A stretch of 64,000 nucleotides of DNA from Lachnospiraceae bacterium YSD2013 (lineage in GTDB: Bacteria; Bacillota; Clostridia; Lachnospirales; Lachnospiraceae): the NCBI GenBank assembly GCA_900100895.1, contig FMTX01000006.1, forward strand, positions 248,001 through 312,000, read 5' to 3'. Position 1 is the first letter of the stretch. Each line of letters opens with the position of its first letter. The notes under the pieces are model-generated. The model was not told the origin of the DNA and ran no database searches. It was given only the letters and a program-made list of their open reading frames with translations. Position numbers and translations under genes: made by a program. Below, in pieces: positions 26,294 through 34,566 of the stretch.

Positions 26294-26824
26294 TTATTTA
26301 ACGGGACCCATCTTGGCAAAAGGCCATATTCTGAATACGGCTCGCCCTATAATCTCCCGTCTGTACACTACTCCGACACTGAAACGCGAGTCTTCCGAAT
26401 CATTACGGTTATCACCGAGTACATAGTACTCATTGGCGCCGAGTGTCACACCGTCTCGCGCATTGCCGGGGTTCTGGATGATTTCTCTTCCGTAAGATTC
26501 ATCCAACACCTCGTCATTAATGTAAATTACACCTTCATCATCAATTCTTACGGTCTCACCGGGAAGTCCTATGACTCTCTTGATATATGTGTTACCGGAA
26601 TTGTTTCTGAAAGGAAAAATAACAATATCAAAACGCTCGGGATCATGAAATCTGTAGCTTATCTTATCGATTATCATGTTATCCCCGTCTTCAAGGGTCG
26701 TCATCATGGAAGGTCCGATAACAACCGTTCTCTGCCCCACAAACTTAATGATTAAAAAGCTGAGTATAATGACTATCAGAAAAAACAGACTGTTGCTTAA
26801 AATATCTTTTAACTTCTTATTCAT
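26294..26824 (-). CDS. lepB: signal peptidase I (copy 1)
   Basis: A 176-residue type I signal peptidase with one N-terminal membrane helix (about 11-28). The catalytic Ser is in IGPSMMTTL, the general-base Lys in NTYIKRVIGLPGE, and box E reads GDNRNDSEDSR. It releases secreted proteins from their signal peptides on the outer face of the membrane. Its ATG overlaps the rbgA stop (ATGA). A second signal peptidase gene lies on the other side of rbgA. Confidence 0.95.
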   Translation of the reverse strand: MNKKLKDILSNSLFFLIVIILSFLIIKFVGQRTVVIGPSMMTTLEDGDNMIIDKISYRFHDPERFDIVIFPFRNNSGNTYIKRVIGLPGETVRIDDEGVIYINDEVLDESYGREIIQNPGNARDGVTLGANEYYVLGDNRNDSEDSRFSVGVVYRREIIGRAVFRIWPFAKMGPVK

Positions 26825-27705
26825 GGTCTCTCCAATGTAATTTTCCCAATTTTTCCGCTTCTGAAATCATCTAAGATTACTCCTGCGGTTTTAAAGTAAT
26901 CCGTCTCTCCGCCTTGTTTAAGACACCCGCGCTTACGGGCAATCAAGTCCATCATCCTCGACTGAGGGGTGCTGAAGACTTCATCGTCAACTTCCGTTTC
27001 TGCCTCATCATCAATATTATACCGCTCTTTTAATAAATTGTGGTAATTATCTTTTAAAAACAACAATAAATCGCCGGCCAGTTCCTCTGTTACAAGAATC
27101 TCATCATTAATCGAACCAAGGTATGCAAGACGTCTTCCCACTTCCTGGTCTTCGAACTTGGGCCAGAGGATTCCGGGGGTATCAAGAAGCTGAAGCTCGG
27201 GGTTAACCTTAATCCACTGCTCGCCCTTGGTTACACCGGGCTTATTGCCGGTTTTGGCCATGTTCTTGCCGCAAAAAGCATTGATAAATGTCGACTTACC
27301 GACATTGGGGATACCTGCCACCATAGCTCTGATAGGCTGGTTCTTAATACCTCTTGCTTCATTACGCTTGATGCGCTTTTCGCAGGCTTTCTTGACCGCG
27401 GGCATAACGTTTCTTAAGCCCTCTTTGTTCTTGGAGTTGATGAACACAGTCTCGATGCCTTTTTCTTTGAAATAATCGCGCCACATGTCGCTAATATTTT
27501 TATCGGCAAGATCTGCCTTGTTCATAATAATCAGGCGGTCCTTGCCACCTGCCATTTTATCAATGTCAGGATTGCGGCTTGAAAGAGGTGCTCTTGCATC
27601 AAGAATCTCGATAACAAGGTCAATCAGTTTCATGCCTGATTCCATGGATTTGCGAGCCTTGTTCATGTGGCCCGGATACCAGTTTATTATGGGTTTATCG
27701 CTCAT
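26821..27705 (-). CDS. rbgA: ribosome biogenesis GTPase RbgA (YlqF)
   Basis: A 294-residue circularly permuted GTPase for late 50S assembly: G4 NKADL precedes G1 GIPNVGKST, and G3 DTPG follows. The N-terminal NWYPGHMNKARK is diagnostic for YlqF. The rplS-lepB-rbgA-rnhB order is conserved in Firmicutes. AAGGAATTAAGT precedes the ATG. Confidence 0.97.
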   Translation of the reverse strand: MSDKPIINWYPGHMNKARKSMESGMKLIDLVIEILDARAPLSSRNPDIDKMAGGKDRLIIMNKADLADKNISDMWRDYFKEKGIETVFINSKNKEGLRNVMPAVKKACEKRIKRNEARGIKNQPIRAMVAGIPNVGKSTFINAFCGKNMAKTGNKPGVTKGEQWIKVNPELQLLDTPGILWPKFEDQEVGRRLAYLGSINDEILVTEELAGDLLLFLKDNYHNLLKERYNIDDEAETEVDDEVFSTPQSRMMDLIARKRGCLKQGGETDYFKTAGVILDDFRSGKIGKITLERP

Positions 27706-27716
27706 ACTTAATTCCT

Positions 27717-28307
27717 TTACTTAACTATACCGATGTAATCAAGCTTGTCCGATAGTTTAAACCAGACTTTGCCGATTATGTAATCATGTTTAACTATGCC
27801 TATATTACCCGAACGGGAGTCTTCGCTGAAGTTACGATTGTCTCCCAGCACAAAGTACTCGCCTTCTTTTAAGAATATTTCCGACTCTGCGATTCCGGGG
27901 TCTGCAATCTTATCATAAGAATCGTCTTCTTTAAGCTCTACATCGTCTATGTATACGCGTCCGTTTCTGATAACTATGGTATCACCGGGAACGCCGATTA
28001 CACGCTTAACGTAGTAATGCGCATTCTCATTGCCGTTAGGCTGAAAAGCAATTACGTCACCGAACTTAGGCTCGGATATCTGATATATGAGTCTGTTAAT
28101 CAGAATCTCCTGACCTGCGTAGAGATGCGGCTCCATAGAGTTACCCACGACATTGGTACGAAGTCCGAATACCACCACAAGCACGACTGCCGTTACAGCA
28201 GAAATACCTATCCAGAATATCCAGGAAAATATTTCTTTCAGGACGCCTGCATTGATTTTCTTTCTTCTTCTGTGATTAAAATCCAAACCTTTGTGTCTTC
28301 TTCTCAT
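27717..28307 (-). CDS. lepB: signal peptidase I (copy 2)
   Basis: A 196-residue type I signal peptidase with a very basic N-terminus (MRRRHKGLDFNHRRRKK), one membrane helix (about 27-48), catalytic Ser in GNSMEPHL, Lys in YVKRVIGVPGD and box E GDNRNFSEDSR. No Shine-Dalgarno sequence precedes its ATG; a -10 promoter element lies only 9 bases upstream, so the mRNA may be nearly leaderless. It is about 20 residues longer than copy 1. Confidence 0.94.
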   Translation of the reverse strand: MRRRHKGLDFNHRRRKKINAGVLKEIFSWIFWIGISAVTAVVLVVVFGLRTNVVGNSMEPHLYAGQEILINRLIYQISEPKFGDVIAFQPNGNENAHYYVKRVIGVPGDTIVIRNGRVYIDDVELKEDDSYDKIADPGIAESEIFLKEGEYFVLGDNRNFSEDSRSGNIGIVKHDYIIGKVWFKLSDKLDYIGIVK

Positions 28308-28316
28308 AACTTATTT

Positions 28317-28325
28317 ATTATAGCA
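28317..28325 (-). promoter_or_regulatory. extended -10 promoter upstream of lepB copy 2
   Basis: On the minus strand TGCTATAAT (TATAAT at 28317-28322) fits an extended -10 element. The -35 position falls in the T tract of the rplS terminator and matches poorly. The start site would be about 28310-28312, leaving only 3-5 bases before the lepB ATG. Confidence 0.5.
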
Positions 28326-28340
28326 AAAAAATGAGCATAG

Positions 28341-28372
28341 AAAAAGAGGAACAATCCTAAGATTGCTCCTCT
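28341..28372 (-). terminator. intrinsic terminator after rplS
   Basis: Minus strand AGAGGAGCAATC and GATTGTTCCTCT form a 12-bp stem (one G-T pair) with a TTAG loop, followed by TTTTTC. It ends the ylxM-ffh-rpsP-khpA-rimM-trmD-rplS transcript just after the L19 stop. Confidence 0.92.
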
Positions 28373-28384
28373 TTGATATCATTA

Positions 28385-28732
28385 TTATTTAACAACTTCC
28401 TTAACCTTAGCAGCCTTACCAACACGCTGTCTTAAGTAGTTAAGCTTAGCTCTTCTTACCTTACCCTTACGAACAACTTCGATCTTATCAACGTTGGGGC
28501 TGTGTAAAGGCCATGTCTTCTCAACGCCTACGCCGTTAGAAATCTTTCTTACTGTAAAGGTCTCACGAGCACTGCCGCCCTGTCTCTTTAAAACGGTACC
28601 TTCAAATACCTGGATACGTGTCTTCTCGCCTTCCTTGATCTTGGCATATACTCTTACGGTATCACCAGCGGAAAACTCGTCAACAGCTTCCTTCATCTGA
28701 GCAGCTTCGATGTTCTTAATAATGTCGTTCAT
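28385..28732 (-). CDS. rplS: 50S ribosomal protein L19
   Basis: A 115-residue L19 located at the 30S-50S interface. Typical core is [30 protein letters not shown] and ending [17 protein letters not shown] chose ATG 28732 because AAGGAGGAACAAA precedes it; 30 in-frame codons upstream are unrelated to L19. It is the last gene of the ffh-trmD operon, separated from trmD by 86 bases, and is followed by a terminator. Confidence 0.98.
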   Translation of the reverse strand: MNDIIKNIEAAQMKEAVDEFSAGDTVRVYAKIKEGEKTRIQVFEGTVLKRQGGSARETFTVRKISNGVGVEKTWPLHSPNVDKIEVVRKGKVRRAKLNYLRQRVGKAAKVKEVVK

Positions 28733-28818
28733 TTTGTTCCTCCTTATATAGCAGATGTTCTTAATACACTTCGTAACAGAGGACCATCCGTACTGACAAC
28801 GTTCGTATTTTATCACAA

Positions 28819-29586
28819 TCACTCATCGATTGCAAGCGGTTTTTTCGTAGTTCTTCGTCTTTTTTTCTTGACTACCGGGGGATGAGCCTCCATATAGGCT
28901 TCATACAGGTCGGGTCTAATCTTCTGAGTCTTCAAAAGTGATTGCTCTAAGCGCCACTTCTCAACATTGGCATGATGACCGCTTAATAATATATCCGGCA
29001 CTTTCTTGCCGTGCCATTCTTCGGGGCGGGTGTACTGAGGGTACTCAAGCAAACCGTTCGAGAATGACTCAATCATAGATGACTCTGCATTACTGAGCAC
29101 TCCGGGCACGAGTCTGGAAATACAATCTATCATAACCATTGCAGGGAGTTCTCCGCCTGTGAGCACATAGTCTCCTATGGATACATAGTCCGTCACAACT
29201 TCCTCAAGTGCTCTCTCGTCAATGCCTTCGTAATGACCGCACAAGAATATTAAATCCTCTTCCTGAGCAAAGTCCTCGGCCATCTTCTGATTAAATGTAT
29301 AGCCACCGGGAGTAACGTAAATAACGCGTGAACGCTTTCTTCCGGCTTCCGTAATGGACTTCTGAACGGCTTCGCAGCAGTCATATACCGGCTGAGCCTG
29401 CATAAGCATACCTGCGCCACCGCCGTAAGTGTAATCATCAACTTTATTGTGCTTATCAAGAGTATAATCACGAATCTGCACCGCTTCCAAAGAAATCAAA
29501 TCTTTATCAAGTGCGCGCCCGATAATACTCGTGCTAAGGCTTTCTGTTATCATTTCGGGAAAAAGAGTCAGTACATGATAAAACAT
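28819..29586 (-). CDS. trmD: tRNA (guanine-N1-)-methyltransferase
   Basis: A 255-residue SPOUT methyltransferase that makes m1G37 in tRNA and prevents +1 frameshifting. Knot motifs are [31 protein letters not shown] and [15 protein letters not shown]. The C-terminus carries a basic tail [10 protein letters not shown] beyond the family core. ATG 29586 shares one base with the rimM stop (TGATG); AAGGA lies upstream. Confidence 0.97.
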   Translation of the reverse strand: MFYHVLTLFPEMITESLSTSIIGRALDKDLISLEAVQIRDYTLDKHNKVDDYTYGGGAGMLMQAQPVYDCCEAVQKSITEAGRKRSRVIYVTPGGYTFNQKMAEDFAQEEDLIFLCGHYEGIDERALEEVVTDYVSIGDYVLTGGELPAMVMIDCISRLVPGVLSNAESSMIESFSNGLLEYPQYTRPEEWHGKKVPDILLSGHHANVEKWRLEQSLLKTQKIRPDLYEAYMEAHPPVVKKKRRRTTKKPLAIDE

Positions 29587-30092
29587 CAAAACAGTCCTTC
29601 CATCACATGAATAACCATTAATCCTGAGGCAATATCCACTTTCTTAATACAATCCTTGATAGCGGGAATATAGACTTTGGATTCGTCCTCTCTCTTTATC
29701 TCATACACATCGTTAGCTCCGGTCTGAATAACGTCCAAAATCTCACCGATGTAGTTATTGTCTTCGTCATGGACTTTAAGGCCGTATAAATCGGCTATAA
29801 AGTATTCGTCCTTGTCACATTTGACGGCATTGTCTCTGGTAACGCACAGTTCTGCCTGTTTGTAGAGTAATGCGTCATCCATTGTATTAATGCCTTCAAG
29901 TTTCAAAAGAACAAATTGCTTAAAGAACTTAACGCTTTCAACCTTCTTGGTAACGCTTTCTTTCTTGGTCTTGACGATAACTTCTTTAAGCTTCTTAAAA
30001 CGCTTGGGGTCGTCGGTTGTGGGGAATACCTTAACCTCTCCCTTAACGCCGTGTGCGGTTGTAACAATTCCGACTGTAAATAAATCTTCCAT
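29586..30092 (-). CDS. rimM: 16S rRNA processing protein RimM
   Basis: A 168-residue 30S maturation factor that binds S19. The N-terminal RimM domain has the pattern VGIVTTAHGVKGEVKVFPTTDDPKRF; the C-terminal PRC-barrel domain contains DLYGLKVHDEDNNYIGEI. It lies between khpA and trmD in the conserved order. Confidence 0.96.
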   Translation of the reverse strand: MEDLFTVGIVTTAHGVKGEVKVFPTTDDPKRFKKLKEVIVKTKKESVTKKVESVKFFKQFVLLKLEGINTMDDALLYKQAELCVTRDNAVKCDKDEYFIADLYGLKVHDEDNNYIGEILDVIQTGANDVYEIKREDESKVYIPAIKDCIKKVDIASGLMVIHVMEGLF

Positions 30093-30144
30093 AAATCTCC
30101 GATTAAAGAAACCAATAGGGGCACCGCTCGGGTACCCCTTATGA

Positions 30145-30372
30145 TTACATGATTTCTACATCAACTCTTGAATTATCTTTAGAGCTTGCCGCTTTAACGA
30201 CGGAACGAATCGCTTTTGCAATACGTCCCTGCTTGCCGATAACTTTACCCATATCGGAAGAAGCCACGTGTAATTCGATAACAGTGTTCTTACCTTCCGT
30301 ACGTTCTGTTACTACTACTTCATCGGGGTTTTCCACAAGAGCTTTTGCGATAACTTCTACCAATTCTCTCAT
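30145..30372 (-). CDS. khpA: KH-domain RNA-binding protein KhpA (YlqC)
   Basis: A 75-residue single KH domain protein with the GxxG loop in MGKVIGKQGRIAKAIR. Homologues form a heterodimer with KhpB and affect cell size and RNA metabolism. I chose ATG 30372 with GGAGGTTGAT upstream; four codons earlier is an in-frame ATG without a site. Position between rpsP and rimM is conserved. Confidence 0.95.
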   Translation of the reverse strand: MRELVEVIAKALVENPDEVVVTERTEGKNTVIELHVASSDMGKVIGKQGRIAKAIRSVVKAASSKDNSRVDVEIM

Positions 30373-30415
30373 ATCAACCTCCATAAGTTTTTAGCACACT
30401 TCTTATCGAAAAATC

Positions 30416-30661
30416 TTACTTCGTAATTCCGGCTGTCTTGAAGATTCTGCTAACAACTTCTGTAGGCTGAGCACCGTTTGCAAGCCACTTCTTAGCTTCT
30501 TCTTCGTTAACGGAAATTGCGCTGGGCTCAAGGTTGGGATCGTAAGTACCGATCTCAGCGATGAATCTACCGTCTCTGGGGGATCTTGAATCTGCTACGA
30601 TAATTCTATAGAAAGGAGCTTTCTTCTGACCCATTCTTCTTAATCTGATCTTAACTGCCAT
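30416..30661 (-). CDS. rpsP: 30S ribosomal protein S16
   Basis: An 81-residue S16, beginning [16 protein letters not shown] with the family core [23 protein letters not shown] 30661 is preceded by CCGGAGGTGAACAAA. Lies between ffh and khpA as in other Firmicutes. Confidence 0.98.
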   Translation of the reverse strand: MAVKIRLRRMGQKKAPFYRIIVADSRSPRDGRFIAEIGTYDPNLEPSAISVNEEEAKKWLANGAQPTEVVSRIFKTAGITK

Positions 30662-30696
30662 TTTGTTCACCTCCGGCTAAAAATATAAGTTATTTA

Positions 30697-32049
30697 TTAA
30701 AAAGGGAATTTGCCCTTTTTGCCAAATCTGCCACCCATCATGGACGGGAGTTGCTTCATCATCTTCTGAGACTGTTCAAACTGCTTGATGAAGCGGTTAA
30801 CCTCTGCGATATCAAGTCCTGCGCCTTTGGCTATGCGGAACTTACGCTGAGGATTCATAAGTTTGGGATTCTCGCGCTCTGCGGGTGTCATACTAAGGAC
30901 AATCGCTTCCGTGCGTTTAAGCTTAATCTGGGACTCTTCTGTATCAAGTCCGTCGAGAGCCTTGCCTCCCATACCGGGCATCATCGAAAGAATCGATGAA
31001 AGTCCGCCCATCTTACGCATGGCCGTCATGCTCTCAAGGTAGTCGTTAAAGTCAAACTTACCTTTCTTAAGTCGGGAAACCATTTGCTTGTCCTTCTCGG
31101 CGTCGCGGTCGGCATTGGCCTGCTCAGCCTTTTCGATAAGGGACAATACATCTCCCATGCCAAGGATACGGTTAGCCATTCTGTCGGGGTAGAAAGGCTC
31201 AATCTGGTCGAGCTTCTCACCGTTTGATACGAAGATTATAGGCTTACCCGTAACTGCCTTAACAGAAAGGGCTGCACCGCCTCTTGTATCACCGTCGGCC
31301 TTGGAAAGAATAACTCCGTCAAGACCGATCTTGTCATTGAATTCACTTGCTACATTGACGGCATCCTGACCTGTCATGGCATCAACCACAAGCAGGGTCT
31401 CGTGTACGTCAACCGTATTCTTTATATCTACGAGTTCGTTCATCATGTCTTCGTCGACATGAAGACGACCGGCAGTATCGAGGATAACTACATTAAAATT
31501 GTTCTTAAGAGCGTATTCAACCGCGCTCTTGGCAATAACCGAAGGCTTAACATCGGTTCCCATGGAGAAAACTTCTGTCTCTACCTTTTCACCGTTACGC
31601 TTTAACTGTTCTATAGCGGCGGGTCTGTAAATATCGCAGGCGACAAGCAAGGTCTTCTTACTCTTAAGCTTAAGCCTTGATGCAATCTTGGCTGCGGCTG
31701 TTGTCTTACCTGCACCTTGGAGACCGCATAACATGTAAATCGTAAGTTCCTTACCGGGTCTGAAAGAAAGTTCGGTAACTTCATCACCCATAAGGCGGGT
31801 CATCTCTTCATTAACTATCTTAATGACCATCTGGCCCGGATTAATGCCGTCCAAAACGTCCTGACCTACGGCACGCTCGGTTACGCTGTTAATAAACTGC
31901 TTAACTACCTTGAAGTTAACGTCGGCTTCAAGGAGTGCCATCTTGACCTCTTTTAAAGCGGTCTTAACGTCTTCTTCGGAAAGGCGGCCTTTGCCTCTTA
32001 ATGCTTTAAAAACGTTTTGAAGTTTTTCTGTTAAGCTTTCAAAAGCCAT
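30697..32049 (-). CDS. ffh: signal recognition particle protein Ffh
   Basis: A 450-residue SRP54 GTPase that binds signal peptides and 4.5S/6S RNA and docks with FtsY. N domain first, then G domain with GLQGAGKTTAAAK, DTAGRLHVDEDMM and SKADGDTRGG, then a Met-rich M domain (LSSILSMMPGMGG, QKMMKQLPSMMGG). It follows ylxM by three bases and precedes rpsP. Confidence 0.98.
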   Translation of the reverse strand: MAFESLTEKLQNVFKALRGKGRLSEEDVKTALKEVKMALLEADVNFKVVKQFINSVTERAVGQDVLDGINPGQMVIKIVNEEMTRLMGDEVTELSFRPGKELTIYMLCGLQGAGKTTAAAKIASRLKLKSKKTLLVACDIYRPAAIEQLKRNGEKVETEVFSMGTDVKPSVIAKSAVEYALKNNFNVVILDTAGRLHVDEDMMNELVDIKNTVDVHETLLVVDAMTGQDAVNVASEFNDKIGLDGVILSKADGDTRGGAALSVKAVTGKPIIFVSNGEKLDQIEPFYPDRMANRILGMGDVLSLIEKAEQANADRDAEKDKQMVSRLKKGKFDFNDYLESMTAMRKMGGLSSILSMMPGMGGKALDGLDTEESQIKLKRTEAIVLSMTPAERENPKLMNPQRKFRIAKGAGLDIAEVNRFIKQFEQSQKMMKQLPSMMGGRFGKKGKFPF

Positions 32050-32052
32050 CTA

Positions 32053-32394
32053 TTACAATTCCTTAACTATATTTCTTAATCCGTCACGAAGCTTGTCCTT
32101 AACCTTAGGGTCAATTCCCTGCTCCGCATCGATTACGGCGTTTAAATCTTTAACCTCGGATTTGATAAGGTTAAACTTCTCAATAAGCTTAAGCTTCTCT
32201 TCATAACCTTCAAGAAGCTTGTCACATCTCTTGATAAGATCGAAAACACCTTGTCTTGATATTCCTTCAGCTTCGGATAACTCGCTTAAGGATAAGTCGT
32301 TAAAGACTATCTCGGAGTAAATCTCCTGCTGATGTTTCGTAAGAAGTTCACCGTAAAAATCATACAGTAAACCGCGTTCGATAATTCTTTCCAT
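32053..32394 (-). CDS. ylxM: YlxM-family (UPF0122) helix-turn-helix protein
   Basis: A 113-residue protein with a sigma-70 region 4-like helix-turn-helix (LSLSELSEAEGISRQGVFDLIKR). YlxM homologues associate with the SRP and modulate Ffh activity. I chose ATG 32394, preceded by GAGGTGTTCT. It is the first gene of the ffh operon, driven by a strong promoter. Confidence 0.93.
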   Translation of the reverse strand: MERIIERGLLYDFYGELLTKHQQEIYSEIVFNDLSLSELSEAEGISRQGVFDLIKRCDKLLEGYEEKLKLIEKFNLIKSEVKDLNAVIDAEQGIDPKVKDKLRDGLRNIVKEL

Positions 32395-32420
32395 AGAACA
32401 CCTCATTACGCACCTTGCAT

Positions 32421-32449
32421 ATATTACCCCAAGAAATATACGTTGTCAA
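32421..32449 (-). promoter_or_regulatory. sigma-A promoter of ylxM-ffh-rpsP-khpA-rimM-trmD-rplS
   Basis: TTGACA (32444-32449) and TAATAT (32421-32426) on the minus strand are 17 bases apart. The start site would be near 32414, about 20 bases before the ylxM ATG. Confidence 0.88.
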
Positions 32450-32493
32450 GTGTTTTTACTTTACAGTTTATGAAAAGTTTGTAAAGAAAGAAT

Positions 32494-32517
32494 AAAACCG
32501 AGTTATTCCTCGGTTTT
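32494..32517 (-). terminator. intrinsic terminator overlapping the end of the AraC gene
   Basis: Minus strand AAAACCGAG and CTCGGTTTT form a 9-bp stem around GAATAA, followed by ATTCTTTCTTT. The left arm is the last coding sequence of the AraC gene and its TAA stop is in the loop. It separates ilvA-araC from the ylxM-ffh operon. Confidence 0.8.
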
Positions 32518-33336
32518 ATCAGCATCTCCGGCTCCTACGAGACGTGATGAAAGTCTCTTTTTAGCTCTTAGATATGTAGAGTAATCTTTAAATCCCGCTT
32601 CAGCGCATGCAGCCGTAACTTTCCAACCTGCATCGGCCAGTCTTCCCACGTGCTGTATTCTTTTTTCAAGAATGTAGCTGTGAACGGTAACGCCGGTGTA
32701 TTCTTTGAACTTGTGCATGAAATAATACTTGCTGATATAGAATTTGTTGCAAAGAGCTTCAACAGACAGGTCTTCTTTAATATGATTGTCTATGTAATTG
32801 CACACTTCAAGGATTCGCTTATCGTAAGAAACGCGTCCCTCAAAAAGCAAACCGTTGTTGTGAACCGATTCGTTGATGACCAGAAGTGCCTTCATAAGCT
32901 CGCACTTACCCTTGAGCTCGCCTGCAAATTCACCGGAAGAAATATACTTAACCGATTGTTCCAAAGCATTCTTAACCTTGGAAAAATCAATATCGGACAC
33001 GCTCATAACATTGGTGTGAGTTTCTTTCTCCGCGTTGAAGCATTCCATGAAGACGGGTTCTTTAATCAAAAAGGACTGTGACAAATAAAGCACAATCCTT
33101 TCGTATTCTACTTCGGGATTGATTACGGGCTTATGTATCTCATTCTTCTGGACAAGTACGATGTCCTGAGGCTTAAGCTCGTAATTCTTACCCTCGATAC
33201 TGTACATTACGTCGCCTTTAATAAACACTATAATCTTGTAAAAATCATGATAGTGGAAATCAAAGGTCTTATCGGTTTTATCCTTAATGTGGAATATCTT
33301 AAATTCCTTGGTTAAATAACCTTGTTTTTTGTACAT
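32503..33336 (-). CDS. AraC-family transcriptional regulator
   Basis: A 277-residue regulator with an N-terminal cupin-like sensor domain (HYHDFYKIIVFIKG, ELKPQDIVLVQKNEIHKP) and two C-terminal AraC helix-turn-helix motifs (LSVEALCNKFYISKYYFMHKFKE and VTAACAEAGFKDYSTYLRAKKR). Such proteins sense small molecules, often sugars; the ligand cannot be read here. The ATG follows the ilvA stop by six bases and has no Shine-Dalgarno site, so translation probably depends on coupling to ilvA. Confidence 0.93.
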   Translation of the reverse strand: MYKKQGYLTKEFKIFHIKDKTDKTFDFHYHDFYKIIVFIKGDVMYSIEGKNYELKPQDIVLVQKNEIHKPVINPEVEYERIVLYLSQSFLIKEPVFMECFNAEKETHTNVMSVSDIDFSKVKNALEQSVKYISSGEFAGELKGKCELMKALLVINESVHNNGLLFEGRVSYDKRILEVCNYIDNHIKEDLSVEALCNKFYISKYYFMHKFKEYTGVTVHSYILEKRIQHVGRLADAGWKVTAACAEAGFKDYSTYLRAKKRLSSRLVGAGDADKTEE

Positions 33337-33342
33337 GGCTTA

Positions 33343-34560
33343 TTATATGTTGGTGCGTACGACTCTGGGCTTGTAGCCTTCTTCTTCAAGTTTCTTGATA
33401 ATGGCTTCTTTGTGCTCGGTTCCGAAAGCTTCGAGAGTTATACGAAGTTCAACGGCTGCATTTCTGTTAATGGATACAAACTGGTTGTGTTCAAGCTTGA
33501 TTACGTTACCGTTTTGCTTGGCAATTACATCGGCAACTTTTGAAAGCTGACCGGGCTTGTCGGGAAGTAAAACGGATACGGTAAAGATTCTGTCTCTTAA
33601 AATAAGTCCCTGCGAAACAACGGATGACATTGTAATAACGTCCATGTTACCGCCGGAAAGAATACATACAACCTTCTTGTCCTTGACATCAAGCTGTCTT
33701 AATGCGGCTACAGAAAGAAGGCCCGAATTCTCTACTACCATCTTGTGGTTCTCTACCATGTCAAGGAAAGCCACAACAAGGTCTTCGTCGGGAACTGTGA
33801 TGATGGAATCAAGGTTCTTCTGAAGATAAGGGAAAAGCTTGGAGCCGGGAGTCTTAACGGCTGTACCGTCTGCGATGGTGTTAACCTTATCAAGGGTAAC
33901 TACCTTGCCGGCCTCTATGGAAGCCTTAAGACAAGCTGCGCCTTCAGGCTCCACGCCGATAACTTTAATCTTGGGATTAAGCATCTTGGCAAGGGTGGAA
34001 ACACCTGTTGCAAGTCCGCCGCCTCCGATGGGCACTAAAATATAATCAACAAGGGGAAGCTCCTTGACAATCTCCATAGCAATGGAGCCCTGTCCTGTAG
34101 CTACGCCGAAATCGTCAAAAGGATGAATAAAGGTATAACCCTTCTCATCGGCGAGTTCATATGCCTTCTGGCAAGCCTCGTCGTATACGTCTCCGTAAAG
34201 AACAACTTCTGCGCCGTAGCTCTTGGTACGGTTGACCTTAATTAGGGGTGTTGTGGTAGGCATTACAATAACTGCCTTAACACCGTAACATTTGGCTGCA
34301 TAAGCAACACCCTGTGCATGGTTACCTGCGGAAGCGGTAATAATACCTTTCTTACGCTCATCATCGGAAAGAGTGCTCATCTTGTAGTATGCGCCTCTAA
34401 CCTTGTACGCGCCGGTAAACTGCATGTTTTCAGGCTTAAGATAGACCTTATTGCCGGTCTTAATACTGAAATAGTCGCTGTATACAAGCTTGGTGTCAAG
34501 GGTGACTTCTTTGACTTTCTCGGAAGCCGCCTCAAAGTTCTTAAGTGTCAACTCGTCCAT
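33343..34560 (-). CDS. ilvA: threonine ammonia-lyase (threonine deaminase)
   Basis: A 405-residue PLP enzyme converting threonine to 2-oxobutanoate and ammonia. The PLP lysine is in TGAYKVRGA; SAGNHAQG and GGGGLATG are the phosphate and Ser loops. A single C-terminal ACT domain begins near residue 328 (FTVSVLLPDKPGQLSKVADVIA). Length and the single ACT domain match the TdcB/IlvA type of Clostridia; biosynthetic and catabolic roles cannot be separated from sequence. It lies between ftsY and an AraC regulator. GGAGG is 11 bases before the ATG, at the end of ftsY. Confidence 0.94.
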   Translation of the reverse strand: MDELTLKNFEAASEKVKEVTLDTKLVYSDYFSIKTGNKVYLKPENMQFTGAYKVRGAYYKMSTLSDDERKKGIITASAGNHAQGVAYAAKCYGVKAVIVMPTTTPLIKVNRTKSYGAEVVLYGDVYDEACQKAYELADEKGYTFIHPFDDFGVATGQGSIAMEIVKELPLVDYILVPIGGGGLATGVSTLAKMLNPKIKVIGVEPEGAACLKASIEAGKVVTLDKVNTIADGTAVKTPGSKLFPYLQKNLDSIITVPDEDLVVAFLDMVENHKMVVENSGLLSVAALRQLDVKDKKVVCILSGGNMDVITMSSVVSQGLILRDRIFTVSVLLPDKPGQLSKVADVIAKQNGNVIKLEHNQFVSINRNAAVELRITLEAFGTEHKEAIIKKLEEEGYKPRVVRTNI

Positions 34561-34566
34561 TCTCTG

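Noticed and set aside
28733-28818. Autoregulatory L19 leader in the trmD-rplS gap
   Set aside because: I could not find a convincing conserved stem structure by eye in these 86 bases.
33342-33347. TATAAT just before the araC ATG as a leaderless promoter
   Set aside because: It overlaps the ilvA stop codons and has no acceptable -35; coupling to ilvA translation is simpler.
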